Positions 13,446 to 24,900 of a stretch of 64,000 nucleotides of DNA are shown in pieces (positions within the stretch are counted from its first letter, which is position 1; the number at the start of each line of letters is the position of its first letter). This stretch comes from Manis javanica (lineage: Eukaryota; Chordata; Mammalia; Pholidota; Manidae). The notes beneath the pieces are model-generated. The model was not told where the DNA came from. It did no database searches and saw only the letters and a list, made by a program, of their open reading frames with translations. The stretch is taken from contig NC_133165.1 in the NCBI RefSeq assembly GCF_040802235.1, forward strand, positions 18,881,623-18,945,622. Reading direction: 5' to 3'. The position numbers and the translations under genes are program-made.

Positions 13446-13949
13446 TTGGAAAAAAAAATGTCCTTGTCCAAATTTTCTCATTCTACATAAATACAAAACT
13501 TAATAAATTGAAATTTTATTCTTTAAACTTATCTCCTTATGCTTCTACCTACCAGATGGATTTGTTTTTCAGTTCAAAATATTATCTCTAATACCAAAAA
13601 GGCAAATTCCTATTTCTACTATTTTTTGTTTAATATTTTATGTTTAATATTTCCATGCTTGTCTTTTTAAGGTATGGGCTAGCAGTGATTGTAAGGCAAT
13701 TTATCAGCAATCTATATAGAGTACAAAGTGAAGGACTTGACTGAATATTCAGAATTCTGCAGTAAGTTGGTTTAAAATATGTATATATTTGGGAGGCAAG
13801 GGGTTGGAAAGTGGCATACATGGTATAGAAGGGATAATAAAGAGAATGATATCCTTACTGTAACACATATGGCTTGTGAAGAAATCTCTGTAGACATGCT
13901 TTCAAGAAGGCTGTCTCAAATACCAGCAGCGGGACACCCTACAAGACGG
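13446..13949. other. AT-rich intergenic stretch
   Basis: AT-rich sequence with short T runs. No exon, RNA gene or repeat identified. Confidence 0.4.
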
Positions 13950-14283
13950 CTTAGCGGAACTCCTCAAAAGCTTGGAGGGCTTCAAAAACCAGGGACATGT
14001 GAGAAATTGCTGCAGCGGTGAGGAGCCTAAGGAGACATGAAGTCAGGGTGTAAAGTGCTATCCTGGAACAGAAAAAGGACATTCGGCAAAGTTTAAGGAC
14101 ATGTGAATTAAGTAATGACTTCAGTCAAGAATAAGGTATTAATATCGGTTCATTGATTTTAACAAAATTACTACACAAACGTAAGAGGTTATTAAACATG
14201 AAACTAGGTGCCAGATATATGGGAACTCTGTCCTATCTTCGCAATTTTTCTGTTAACTTAAAACTGTTGTAAACAGTAACGCC
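13950..14283 (+). repeat. Ancient 3'-end-like repeat (possibly L1M), sense
   Basis: Phrases such as 'gagaaattgctgcagcggtg', 'ctggaacagaaaaaggacat' and 'tatgggaactctgtcctatc' followed by 'gcaatttttctgttaactta' match a common old mammalian interspersed 3' end. The class is uncertain. Confidence 0.45.
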
Positions 14284-14305
14284 TAACACACACACACACA
14301 CACAT
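14284..14305. repeat. (CA)n microsatellite
   Basis: A pure CA run of about ten units, just after the old repeat and about 130 bp upstream of the GC-rich promoter block. Confidence 0.9.
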
Positions 14306-14885
14306 ACCTCTAACAATATTTATTTTAAGTAAGAAAATTGAAGGAAGTGAAACATGTAATACAAAATAGTAATGTTGAGGAACTTTTCTCCACTGCTTCC
14401 CAGCATGCGGCCCACATTGAGAAGAACGATTCTTAAAGGCGTCCCCACTCCCTCATCACCGACGACGTTCTGAGAAGGGGCCGCCGCCGAGAACCCCCGG
14501 AACAGAGAGCAAACGGCGGTCCCGCCCAGGTTCCCAGGCCAGCGGCGCGGTCTGTTCGAGCCCGAGGTCGCGCGGGGGTCCGGCGACAAGCCCGGGCAGC
14601 TCCTCTCCCGCGCAGGCCGCCCCCGAGCGCGCCCCTCCCTCGGCGGCCGTGAGGGCCCGAGAGCGGCGCCTCCTGCACAACAAAGGAGCCACCGCCCCGC
14701 GCCGCGCCGCCCGGCTTCCCGCGTCCGCCCGCGCCCGCGCCACGCCGGGAACAGGCTGGCGGGCCCACGTTCCCAGGTACCCGGAAGGGGGCGGGCCGAG
14801 GTGGCGGCCCCTGGGCGGGTGCGGGCGAAACGCGCGGCCGGGAGCGCCAAGCCCCGAGGGGGGCGGCCCGGCCGTGCCGCCGCGC

Positions 14886-14924
14886 GATTGGCCGGGCCGC
14901 CCCCGGCCGCCGCTGATTGGCGGG
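14886..14924 (+). promoter_or_regulatory. Paired reversed CCAAT boxes with an E2F-like site
   Basis: gattgg occurs at 14886-14891 and again at 14915-14920. The second copy runs into ttggcggg (14917-14924). Such spacing, close to three helical turns, is common in NF-Y-bound cell-cycle promoters. Function is inferred from the motifs and position only. Confidence 0.6.
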
Positions 14925-14939
14925 TTCTCAAATTCGGTC

Positions 14940-15181
14940 TCGAGGCGCCAGGAGGTGTCCTAGCGGGGAGCGCGGAGAGCGCTGGCGGGAGCGCGGCGGG
15001 CGGGCGCGGCGCTGACGCCGCGGGTCCCGGCGGGCGCTGGACTCGGAACGGGCTCCGCGCGCCTCGCTTTCCTCGCGCGATGTTGCCGCCCGGCCGCTGA
15101 TCGCCTCGCCCCGCGGACCGCGCGCCGGCGGGGGTCGTGGAGGTCCCCGTGGAGGCAGGACGCCTACGAAGCCGAGCGGGA
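14940..15181 (+). other. E2F7: E2F7 exon 1, non-coding 5' UTR (inferred)
   Basis: No coding exon lies upstream of the ATG at 15824, and that ATG sits directly after an acceptor, so a 5' UTR exon must exist. The best donor in the CpG island is gcggga/gtgagt with the cut after 15181. Splicing there to 15824 gives gcgggaATGg, with G at -3 and G at +4, a strong initiation context. The 5' limit is a guess. A seven-codon upstream ORF lies within it. Confidence 0.6.
15080..15100 (+). promoter_or_regulatory. Short upstream ORF in the E2F7 5' UTR
   Basis: ATG at 15080 is followed by five codons and TGA (peptide MLPPGR). It sits in the inferred exon 1, about 80 nt before the donor. If the transcript starts upstream of 15080, ribosomes could meet this frame first. 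The context cgcgcgATGt is weak at +4. Confidence 0.4.
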
Positions 15182-15823
15182 GTGAGTAGCGTGCGGCTGG
15201 CGAGGAGGCGGGGGCTGCGGGCAAGGGGCCCGTCCCGCCTGGCTGCCAGCCTGCCGGCCTCCGTCCTCCCGGCCGGCGGGGAACCGGGGCCCACTGGGGC
15301 CGGGCGCGCGTGGGGCGTCCTGGTTCCAGCCCCGCGTCCGGCTCCACGACTGCGGGAGTCGTTGGAGAGCTTGTCGGTGGGGGCTGCTTCAGGTGCCCAG
15401 TGGGTTTGCTCTAGCGATCAGGTTTCCTGCCCGATTCAACGCACCCTCAAACCCGGATTCCTGCCAGTTGTTTGCGCCAAAATTAACTGACCTAGGAGAC
15501 CCTGTACTTTCTGACAGATTTGCCCTCCACCTTCCGGACTTGGTAACTTTATTTTGCCTTGTCGCTTTCCATAAAATAATAGTATTTTGTCGATTTTTTT
15601 TTCTTCCAGGTTTCCATTAATTACCAAGCACCTAAACTTTTAAGTGTTTGTGTTCATTCATGCGCGTTTTAGAGTTGGGGATGGCTACAGTCCTGGAAAT
15701 TCTCGGGATGAGTTTTTAGGGAGGGGAAGTTCATGTTCACGAGCAAGTAATAAATAGATATTTTTGTTGGAGAAGAAAATGTCCCATTATAAAATCATTT
15801 TCTGATGTAATTGTTCATTGCAG
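15182..15823 (+). other. E2F7 intron 1 (inferred)
   Basis: The first part is still CpG-rich and contains the perfect E2F consensus at 15474-15481. The acceptor is ttgttcattgcag at the ATG. No repeat is recognised. Confidence 0.6.
15471..15482 (-). promoter_or_regulatory. Perfect E2F consensus site in intron 1
   Basis: tttgcgccaaaa on the + strand reads ttttggcgcaaa on the - strand, containing the full TTTSSCGC consensus (tttggcgc, 15474-15481). It lies about 290 bp after the inferred exon 1 donor. Activator E2Fs or E2F7/E2F8 themselves could act here, which would fit the known feedback loop. Confidence 0.6.
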
Positions 15824-15916
15824 ATGGAGGTAAATTGTTTAACTCTAAAAGACCTGATCAACCCCAGGCAGCCCAGACTGGATTTTGCGGTTGAAGATGG
15901 GGAAAATGCACAAAAG
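15824..15916 (+). CDS. E2F7: E2F7 coding exon 1 (residues 1-31)
   Basis: The exon opens with the start ATG immediately after a cag acceptor and ends caaaag/gtaagt, phase 0. It encodes [12 protein letters not shown] at its N-terminus, matching the conserved E2F7 start. The last codon is the K of a KEN motif completed by the next exon. Confidence 0.97.
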
Positions 15917-18900
15917 GTAAGTACACTCAAATGCCTTAAGCTCTAACATGTTTTGAATGGTGATGTCTAATTCAGTTAAGTGTTCCAATATGCTGCTTGT
16001 ATTTGTCTTAGAAACATAGTAATTAATTTTGATGAACACTGTAGAAATATACTTTGTCTTTTTTAATGGAGGTATCCAAACTATTACTGTTGAGTTTCTC
16101 ATTGTGCAGTGGAAACACGCTAGGTGAAATGTTGGAACCAATTTATGAGTCAAAGATAAGCTGGACACTGCAATCAAAAGTTTGTAATACTTAAAGTGGT
16201 CAAAGTGGAATTAGCTAATGCTATGCAGGAATGTTAAGCCTCATTTCTTAGGAAATTAGACTCTTTTTGCTGGAAATGCTAGATTATTAAAGTGCTGTGA
16301 AATGTTCTTCATACCAGTGAACCACCTCCTAGAGGTGTTGCGTTCACCAAGATGATATATGGGAGCATATGAAGGGGTAAGTGACTGAGCCCACCCAGGT
16401 ACCTGAGTATTGTCCAGGGGCTCCTGCTGGTTTTACACTGAGCCATTCCCTCCTTTTTTGCATTCCAGGTAATTTTATAAGACCATGGTGGTATCATAGC
16501 AGTATCTAAACTATCCCCACACCTACACCAGCACAGTGGCACTCACCTGGCAGGGCCCTACAGAAAATGTATAAATAGCTCATTAGTAGTGAACGCTAAG
16601 CATTTTTAGGCAGAGTCAAATAGATATAACAAACACAGGTGTAGAAACTTTGAATATAAATCTGGGCATAGCAGCTTCCGTGGGCACTGAACTTCTCTTG
16701 GTTCCTGGTCTTATTTTTAGGCTTAGTGTGGACAAAGAAACTGGTTGCAACACACCTGTTGTATGGGCCTTTGGAGAATCCTGGATGACCATTCATTTTG
16801 GATAGGGGATGGGTATGCAGTGGTATACGTTCTCTTGTAGGGTTTTTTCCCCCTAACATTTGGTGTTGTTTTTTGTTTTTGTTTTTAAGGATAAGATGTA
16901 TACCAAAACATTATTGTTTTAAATAGGACTTTTTAAAAAATTACCTAAGACATGAAAATGGAAATGCCCAGACTTAAAATGTATATTCAGTTTTAGCTTT
17001 GGGAGTTGCAGAGCAAAACTTGTTTTCCTTTATGATTTGGACAGGACAGCTTTCAAAGAATGCACATACATTTATATAAAGCCTAAGTTAGTGTCCACTT
17101 CTGACCTTTTGGGTCAATGATTTTTTTATCAAATGCCTTCAATCAGGGCACTTCTGCCCTAGTTAGTGTCAGCAAGTGCTCCGTCCAGCTGAGCTTTGGC
17201 ATTGTGCCAGGTGTGGAGAAAAACTCAAATGACTCAGAAGAGATGGGAAAGTGGTTCAGATGTTTGAAGTAGAATGTGTGAGCAGGAACTCTTTCAGCTC
17301 ACAGAGAAGGCAAGGAATGAGAACAGAGCGCCTCTGCCCAGACACCCAGAGCCCCTGCCGGCTCTTTCTCACGTGGCTGTGGGAACAGAAGGGAAGGACA
17401 GAGGACATCTAGGGCTGGTGAGGACATGGGGTTTGGAGTCAAGAGATCTGGGTTTGATTTCCTGCTGTGCCACTCCTGTTACATAACCCCTGACAAATGT
17501 TTGTGTTCCAGATTCTGGGGGTATGATGGTTTAATAAGTCCTCTACCCTCTGTAAGCCTGTTTTTTTCTTTCACAAACTGGAGCTAATAAGCAGCACGTC
17601 CCCCTTTGGGTGTTTGCAAAGCACCCAGCTTCACATTACTGTTCTCTGTACTTGGGAGCTGACAGCCCAGAGGCAAATAGGATGCGGGCCCTGCCCTGGT
17701 TGCCTGAGAGACTTTCAGGGACTCAGCTGTTAACCTAACCAACTGTATCTAAATTTGGCAGGTGCCTTAATAGGAGCGAAAGCAAAATATCTAGCAGAAT
17801 ACGGGAGGAAGAAATTTGTGGGGAGTCTGGGCAGAGTTGGGACTTTTCACAGGGGAGGTGACATCTGGGCTAAGTGAGCCAAAGGACCTTGCAAGGAGAA
17901 ACAACATGTCGTGTGGACATTCAGGAAACGTTCAAGACACCCAGAGGGGCCAGAGGCTAGTGGGGCGGAGCTGTTGCCTCTTGAAACCCTCTACGGGATG
18001 CCTAATACAGTATTCAGTGGTCTGTTGGCATTAGAGGATTTATCTTTCTTGACCATCTGCACATGTGTCAAGAACCAGAAGTACTATATAAAGTATGCAT
18101 CATCTTACTACTCATGGAGAACTTTTCTTTAGAACATTTCTTTAAAAGTTGAAAGTTTTCAACTTCATTACCCAGATTCACTGTGCCCAATTGAGGGTTC
18201 CTAAGCAGGACTCCTCCTAAGTTGTTTTGAGGATGGTGGAAGTAGAAAATGGACCATTTGGGACAAGGAGGTGAGCAGTAAGGATTGAGCTGTTCCAAGG
18301 GCTTTGTGAAGGAGACAACACTTTATCTAGGGCTTGAAGAATGACTCCTAAGACTCAGACAGGGAGACGGAGGAAACCAGGGAAGAAGTAGAAGCAAGCA
18401 TGGTGCGTTTAGGAACAATGCCTAGATTCAGTGGGTATAGGTTTTCTTCGAAGACCATTCATCTCTTTTGGTAGTGGTTAGAAAGGTGAGTTCAATGTGA
18501 AATATATATTTGTAACTGTAATTACAGCCAAATAAACACATATAGGAGGCAGTGGGTTGCCTGATATTGGAATAATGAAAGGTCCTAGCCAGATACAAAC
18601 TTGGGAATTCTGAACATACAGGTTGATTTTAAGGCCATGGGCATGAGAGTGGGTGAACTATCCCAGAGAAAACAAATAGGCAGGTGAAGAGGGCTGAGCT
18701 TTGTGAGAGTAGAAAAAGGGGAACCAATGAAGGAGACTGAGAAGGAACAGTTAAAGAAGTAGGAAGAGAACCAAGGGAGAAAGTGTCAAGGGTTTTATAG
18801 AGCAAAACACAGTCAAGAGCAGTGACTGTAATGGGGTATGTGGGGGGCACTTGATGGGGGGAGTCTAGTAAACAAGATGTTCCTCATGTAATTGTACATT

Positions 18901-21900
18901 AATGATACCAAAAGAAAAAAAAATTTTTTTAATTAAAAAAAAACATAGTCAAGAGCCTTAACCATGGCAGTGGGGGCAAGTGAGATATTTTGCCACTGAT
19001 TTGGCAACTGAGAGGTGACCTCAGTGAGTGCTGTGAGTCAGAGCAGACTGGTGGTTTGAGGAACCCCTGGGAGATGCTCAAGGAATGCCCATCTGTTCTA
19101 GAAAGTGTACCTGAAGGGAAGGGAAGTCGTCTGTCAGCCAGAGGAGAGCTTCCTGACAGGTCCTGCAATGAGCCATAAGGATGGGTCGGGTTTCAGTAAG
19201 CAAAGCTTAGCTGATGGCATCAATGACAAAGTGATGGTGTGAGCAGCAGCTCAGATGTGATAAAGTGCCGGACAGATTTGAAGTAAAGCAGGAGTATGCA
19301 TGAGATGGACGTGGGAAAGTGGGTAGCAAAATATTGCCAAGGGCCTTGACCAGGCTCATGAGGATACACACAGTTCGAGGTAACAATACAGCGATCAAAG
19401 CTATGGCTGAGACAGAAACAGGACTAGCATCAAGAACTTTTACCTGCAAATCCCTCCTATGGCAGCCCCACCCACAGAGCTAATGCTGGTATAATTGATA
19501 ACGATGAACATCTGTATAGAGACCAGCTGCCTTCCCCTCCATTATCTAACTGTCTCATCCTCTGCAACGCTGTACCTTATCCCCGCTTCCCCAGGAGAGC
19601 TGAGAGCCTGTTGTCTGGTTGTCTCTAATGGAGAACAGATTTCCAGGGTGTTGCGGCTGAGATTTCCTGGAAGCAGATCTGACACAGACTTGGTGTGCAG
19701 GTGGTTTACAGGGGAGAGCTCTGGGGTTCAGTGCCTGTGGACGGGAAGGTAGCAGAACTGGACGGAGGGAGAGGGGAGCTGCCACAGTCTCAGCCGGAGT
19801 CAGAGTTTACCCTGGCTGGGGAGGGGTGTGAAGAGCCGTTCTAGAATGACTCCCCAGGGTGGTGCTGACTCAGCATGACCTCTACCAGCCATTGAGGACA
19901 GTACAGGCGTCCTGGGGAGGCGTAATCCCAGCAAGTACTCTTCAACCAAGGCAGTCCAGTTAAGGGCTTCCTGTTGGCATTACTTCCAGCAGTGGGAGGC
20001 ATGAGTCTTTCACTCCTAGAGAGATCTGGGTGCATCCCAATGTCCACCACACAGCTGGGGAGCCTTGCAGATAGATACTATAGTCGGAACCCCTATTTTA
20101 TTGGTAGGGAAACTTGGGTTAGGCAGGATGAACAATTTGTCCAATATCAAAAAGGTAACAGAGCTGAGACAAAACCCAGCTTTCTGCATTCTCTTTGCCA
20201 TTCCCTTCCTGCTGCCTTATTCGCTGTCAGGACTGCAGTACACACAGATGAATGGAGCAGGGTGTAGACTGCAGTAGTTGATTTTTTTGCCCAAGACCCC
20301 AGAAAACAATTTGCTTAGCGTTTTTTTTCCTTTTGGTGTAGAAAAACGATAACCTACCAGGTAACCTAACTCCCCTCCCTACCTGTTACCATGGGGATAC
20401 CTTTTGGAATAACTATAGATAATCAAGGCACAGTGTTCTTTGAGCACCTGTAAGGGGCAAGGCCTTGTGTCAAACTGTGAGAAATAAGACATGTGGAATT
20501 TGCTCCCTGATCTCCAGAAGTACATGGTCTCATTAATGAGACAAGATAGATTCCCAGGAAGTTAAACAGCAATATGATGTGCTATATTATATTAGCTCTG
20601 AGTGCCAGAAGAATGGTAATAAAGAATGGGAAAGAAGGGCGAAGGTAACAGCTCAGTTTTATTGAGTACTCAGCAACTATAGACCAGGAACTATTCTCAT
20701 AACTCTTGAGGTTGCTGTTTTTATGAACTTCATTTTCAGTTGAGAGAATTAAAATACAGCTAGGAGAAGCAACTTGCTGATAAATAGCAGAGGAAGGTAA
20801 GCCAGCCTAGAGCCTGCATGCAGAGCTCCTTCCTGTACCGCCTCTCTGAAGGTGCTAGTGGAGATCAGTGGCCTGTGGGATGCCTTTTAATGGAGCTGAG
20901 AGAAAGGTAACTTCCTCCTGATGTACACCCAGAACAAGCTCATTTCTAGATGCAGAATTTCAGACCCTTCTACTGTCAGCTATTTCTTGCATACCAATGA
21001 CTTCTGTCCTGAGTAAAGGTTGTATGTGACCTCAAGCAAGTGATTTAACCTCTCTGTGCCTCTGTTTCTTCGTCTGTAGATGGGAAAAATAATAGTACCT
21101 GGTTCCCCAGATTGGGTCAGGAGTTAACATAGGTAAAGTACATAAGGAAGGGCATGGGACCTAGTAAACGCTCAGTACTTTCCCTGGAGCTTGCCTGTGT
21201 TAGAGGCTTTAACAGAATCACACACGAGTAGGGACTTGTTAAGAGGTTGAGTAGACGCGTTGCTCCAGGCTGGATGCTAACCGCGGCTGTGACATCAGAG
21301 ACCGTCTCCCACACCCCATGCCCTTCCTTCCTCTTCCCTAGGCCACAGTCTCATCACTGTGGGCTGGGAGCTTCTTCTGACCCAATGAACAAGAGCTGAC
21401 CTGCTAACACAAACTCCAGTTTCTCCCAATCTTTTTTTCCCTCTTCACATGTTACTAACTGATGGGAAAGCATTTTTTTTTTAAGCCATTGATCGGCCAG
21501 AGGCCAAGCACACACTAGCTGTAAGAGTGATACATGTACAGGAAAGCGAATGACACATTTAACTCATCCACTTTCCAGTTATATGAGGTACTATTGCCTG
21601 GAGGTGAATTCTGCCACAGAAAGCAGAATCTCAGTTTTCAAATGGCAAAACGTTATATTAGGGGAAAGAAATTTATTTTAATTACTTGATAGTTTCAAAT
21701 ATGTATACTTAGTTCTTTTTCATAATGGACTAATGAACACAATGACCCCATCATTAATATTTTCTTAGAATTATCTAACAGTCTACCCAAAGTATGGGGG
21801 CAGGTACTAGTCCACACAGTATTACTAAGCTGCAAAAAAATTAAGAACTTGAGTGTTAAAGCCTTAGGAACCCCTCTAGCAATTTGATATTATTCCCAGT

Positions 21901-24900
21901 GACATCTACGCCCGTGATCAGTGGTCTCATCCTGTTGAGCAGCCTGTAGGTCAGTTTGAGTGGCACATGCCAATGGAGTGTCATGCGTGATGGGAGTAAG
22001 TGCTATTAAGTAAGATCACATTGGTATGTGCAGTTTGGAAATAACCTCAGTCCTTCACCATGGGTAGTTTGAGAAGCACTGCTGTAGAGGAATAACATTA
22101 GCTCTTGAAGTTGGTTTGAAATGTGGCGTTTTCTTAGATGCTTTTACATTAATCATTCCTGAAAATTGCAAATTGCTGTATTAGCACTGGTGAACATTGA
22201 ACTACAAAAGCATAATTGCACCTCATTAGTTAGTTCAAACTGGAAGATAGTGTTTTTTTTTTAATCTGACACTTAGAAGCAATATGGACTCAACCCACAT
22301 TTGCCCTTATTATCATCCCCAACGATTATAAGCATCCACCACTAACAGATATCCTTATGACCTCTTTCACAGAGATGTCATGGAAAATATGTTTAATAAG
22401 AATGGTAGATTATTATCAGTTTCCCATTGGAGCCGCTCCAGTGTCCATGAATTTTTCTATTTTCATTAATCCTGCCCTGATATTTTCCAGCCCTGAATAT
22501 GTGGTCTCTTTGTATATTCATGTCTTAGTGAATAATGGGAACGAAGTGTAATCTTAGCTGATACCTGCCTTTTTCTCATTACTGCTAAAAGGTCTCCTTT
22601 TTTAAAATAGGAAAATATATTTGTTGATCGCTCAAGGATGGCCCCAAAGACTCCAATAAAAAGTGAACCAATTGATTTATCAAAGCAAAAAATCTTCACT
22701 CCAGAACGAAATCCCATTACTCCGGTTAAGCTTGTCGACAGGCAGCAGGCAGAACCGTGGACGCCCACAGCTAACCTGAAGATTCTCATCAGTGCCGCCA
22801 GCCCGGACATCAGAGACCGGGAGAAGAAAAAGGGGCTCTTCAGACCCATTGAAAACAAGGATGGTGCTTTTACAGACTCCCTGCAGGTAAGCAGGCTGTG
22901 CCTCCAGGGGTCTTACAGAATTTTAAATTTTTTGCTTGATTATTAACAAGTCAGAAATCTCAGTTTTTCAGTGACTAGTCAGCCAAAAGCAGTAATAAAC
23001 TTAAACTTATTATCTTGTTACTTATAGCGGAAATGGAATTCTCACTGTATCTCATTGTTCATAACAAATGCTTCCATTTCTTCTATATGATATTCCCTTG
23101 ACCAGTACACATTTTAAGATAATTTTTTAAGCAAGACTGTTCAATAATTTTGATTTAGTGAAGGAATTTGGATCTTTTCAATGCTGCTGTGAACGGTAAT
23201 TTTGCTGTGATTTTAGGTAATCTTAATCGAAATATTTTTTGCTCGGGAAATTTCATTTTCTTGTGTATGTTAATTTCATTGGTTTTCACTTTAAAGTTAA
23301 GTCATCTTTAAGTTACCTGTCATGTGGGGAATAAAAGCTATTAAATAATGAGCATATCAATACCTTTTTTTAGTAAGTCAATATGTTTTACTCTCTCCTC
23401 AAATTTTTTCCCAGACCTGCTAAGAAAAGGTACAGATTTGTGTGTTATTTCTCTTCCATTTTTCCTTTCAGTGGATTTTTCCCAAAATGAAGAAACTGGG
23501 AAGGGAGGAAAAAAGATGTCCCAAACTACAATTTGAAATTAGCAGAACAAAATGAATTAAATCTGCTATATACTTCATTGCAGTGATAAAACTAACATTC
23601 TTTCATGTAACCAAATACAAAGCAGGCAATACCTGGAAAGCCACTGCCTTAGAGAAACTCCTGTGTACTTACACCAAGAGACATGAACAAAGAATATCAT
23701 GGAAGCCTAGTTCCTATTAGCCCAAACTGGATACAGCCAAATGGCTATAAACAGGAAAATGTATAAATAAATCATGGTGTATTCATGCAGTGGAGTATCA
23801 TATGCAATACAAATGAGAGAACTACAGCTGCATTCAAGTATATGGATGAACCTTAAAAAATGTATGTTAATTGAAAAAAAAACAAGTCCCGGAAGAGTAC
23901 TGTATAGTTTCAATTTTACAAAAGCTTAATGAAAAATAAAATCTAAGCTATAATGCACATATGTGAGATGTGACATGTATTACAGAGTGATTTTTTAAAT
24001 GGCAAGGAAATAATAAACACAAAGTTAGGAGGCAGGTTACTCTGCAGGATGGGGCAGACGTAAATTAATATTCTGGTTTTGGGTTGAGAGGTAGATTCAT
24101 GAGTATTAATAGTACATATATGAAAAGTATATTTTATAGTATCAAATATTCAATCAAAAGGTACTAAAGAACTAATTTTAAAAAGAAGATAATCCTCAGT
24201 AATTTTTAAGAATACAAAGGGATCCTGTGACGAGCAAGTTTGAGAACTACTGTTCTTGGGTGCGAACCTAGCCGTGGAACTGCTGGGTCATCAGATATGC
24301 AAGTACTCACAGGACAGTGCAAACTGCCTTCCCAAGTTTTTTCATCCACCTTTAAGGTATAAACACTTACTCATCCACATCTTCTCTGACACTTGAAATT
24401 GCCAAATGCATAAATGTCTGCCAGTCTGGTGAGTGTACAGCTGTCTGGTCCTGTAGCCCTCATTTGCTTTTCCTTGGTCACTAATAAGGTTAAGCTTCTT
24501 TCCACATGTTTACTGGCCACCGTGTTTTTTTCTTTTCTGTGAAGTGCCCGTTCATGTTCTTTGCTGATTTTTATTGGGTTTTCCTTTTTCATACTGATTT
24601 GTAGGAGTTTATTTTATATTCTAGAAACTAATCCTTTATCAGTTATATGGGTTACATTTCAATTTGGGGCTTGTCTTTTTCTTTTATGTTGCTTCTTGTA
24701 ATCAGTTGACCCGGCACCATTTATATAGTCCTTCCTCTTCCCCTGAGTTCCTCTGTCTTATGTCAAAGTCCCATTTATGTGTGTATCTGTTTCTGGGCTC
24801 TTTTCTGTTCCATCAGCCAATTTGCCCATCCCTACACCAATAGCATGTTGTATAGCATTTAAAGCAAGACCCCCAACTTATTTTCCCTCAGAATGTATAT

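Larger units (their letters stand above)
14430..15420 (+). promoter_or_regulatory. E2F7: E2F7 CpG-island promoter
   Basis: A sharply bounded block very rich in G+C and CpG, in contrast to the AT-rich flanks. It covers the inferred non-coding exon 1 and the start of intron 1 of E2F7. No TATA box is visible near the expected start. Two reversed CCAAT boxes (gattgg at 14886-14891 and 14915-14920, 29 bp apart) suggest NF-Y binding. The second overlaps ttggcggg (14917-14924), an E2F-like site. This layout is typical of cell-cycle promoters, and E2F7 is known as an E2F target induced in G1/S. The start site is not directly visible; I infer it between about 14940 and 15060. Long open frames on both strands here result from base composition. 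Confidence 0.85.
15917..22610 (+). other. E2F7 intron 2
   Basis: About 6.7 kb. Contains several MIR copies, a short young L1 3' end (18821-18939) and old repeats that I cannot name at 17640-17960 and 18650-18800. The rest looks unique. No additional exon is supported. Confidence 0.8.

Noticed and set aside
14320..15490. Long open frames on both strands in the GC-rich block (up to 324 aa)
   Set aside because: They overlap in several frames, are rich in Pro, Arg, Ala and Gly, and coincide with a CpG island. Stop codons are rare there by base composition. No domain is visible.
20386..20405. Possible RFX-like site (gttaccatggggatac)
   Set aside because: Only one good half-site; the second arm is imperfect.
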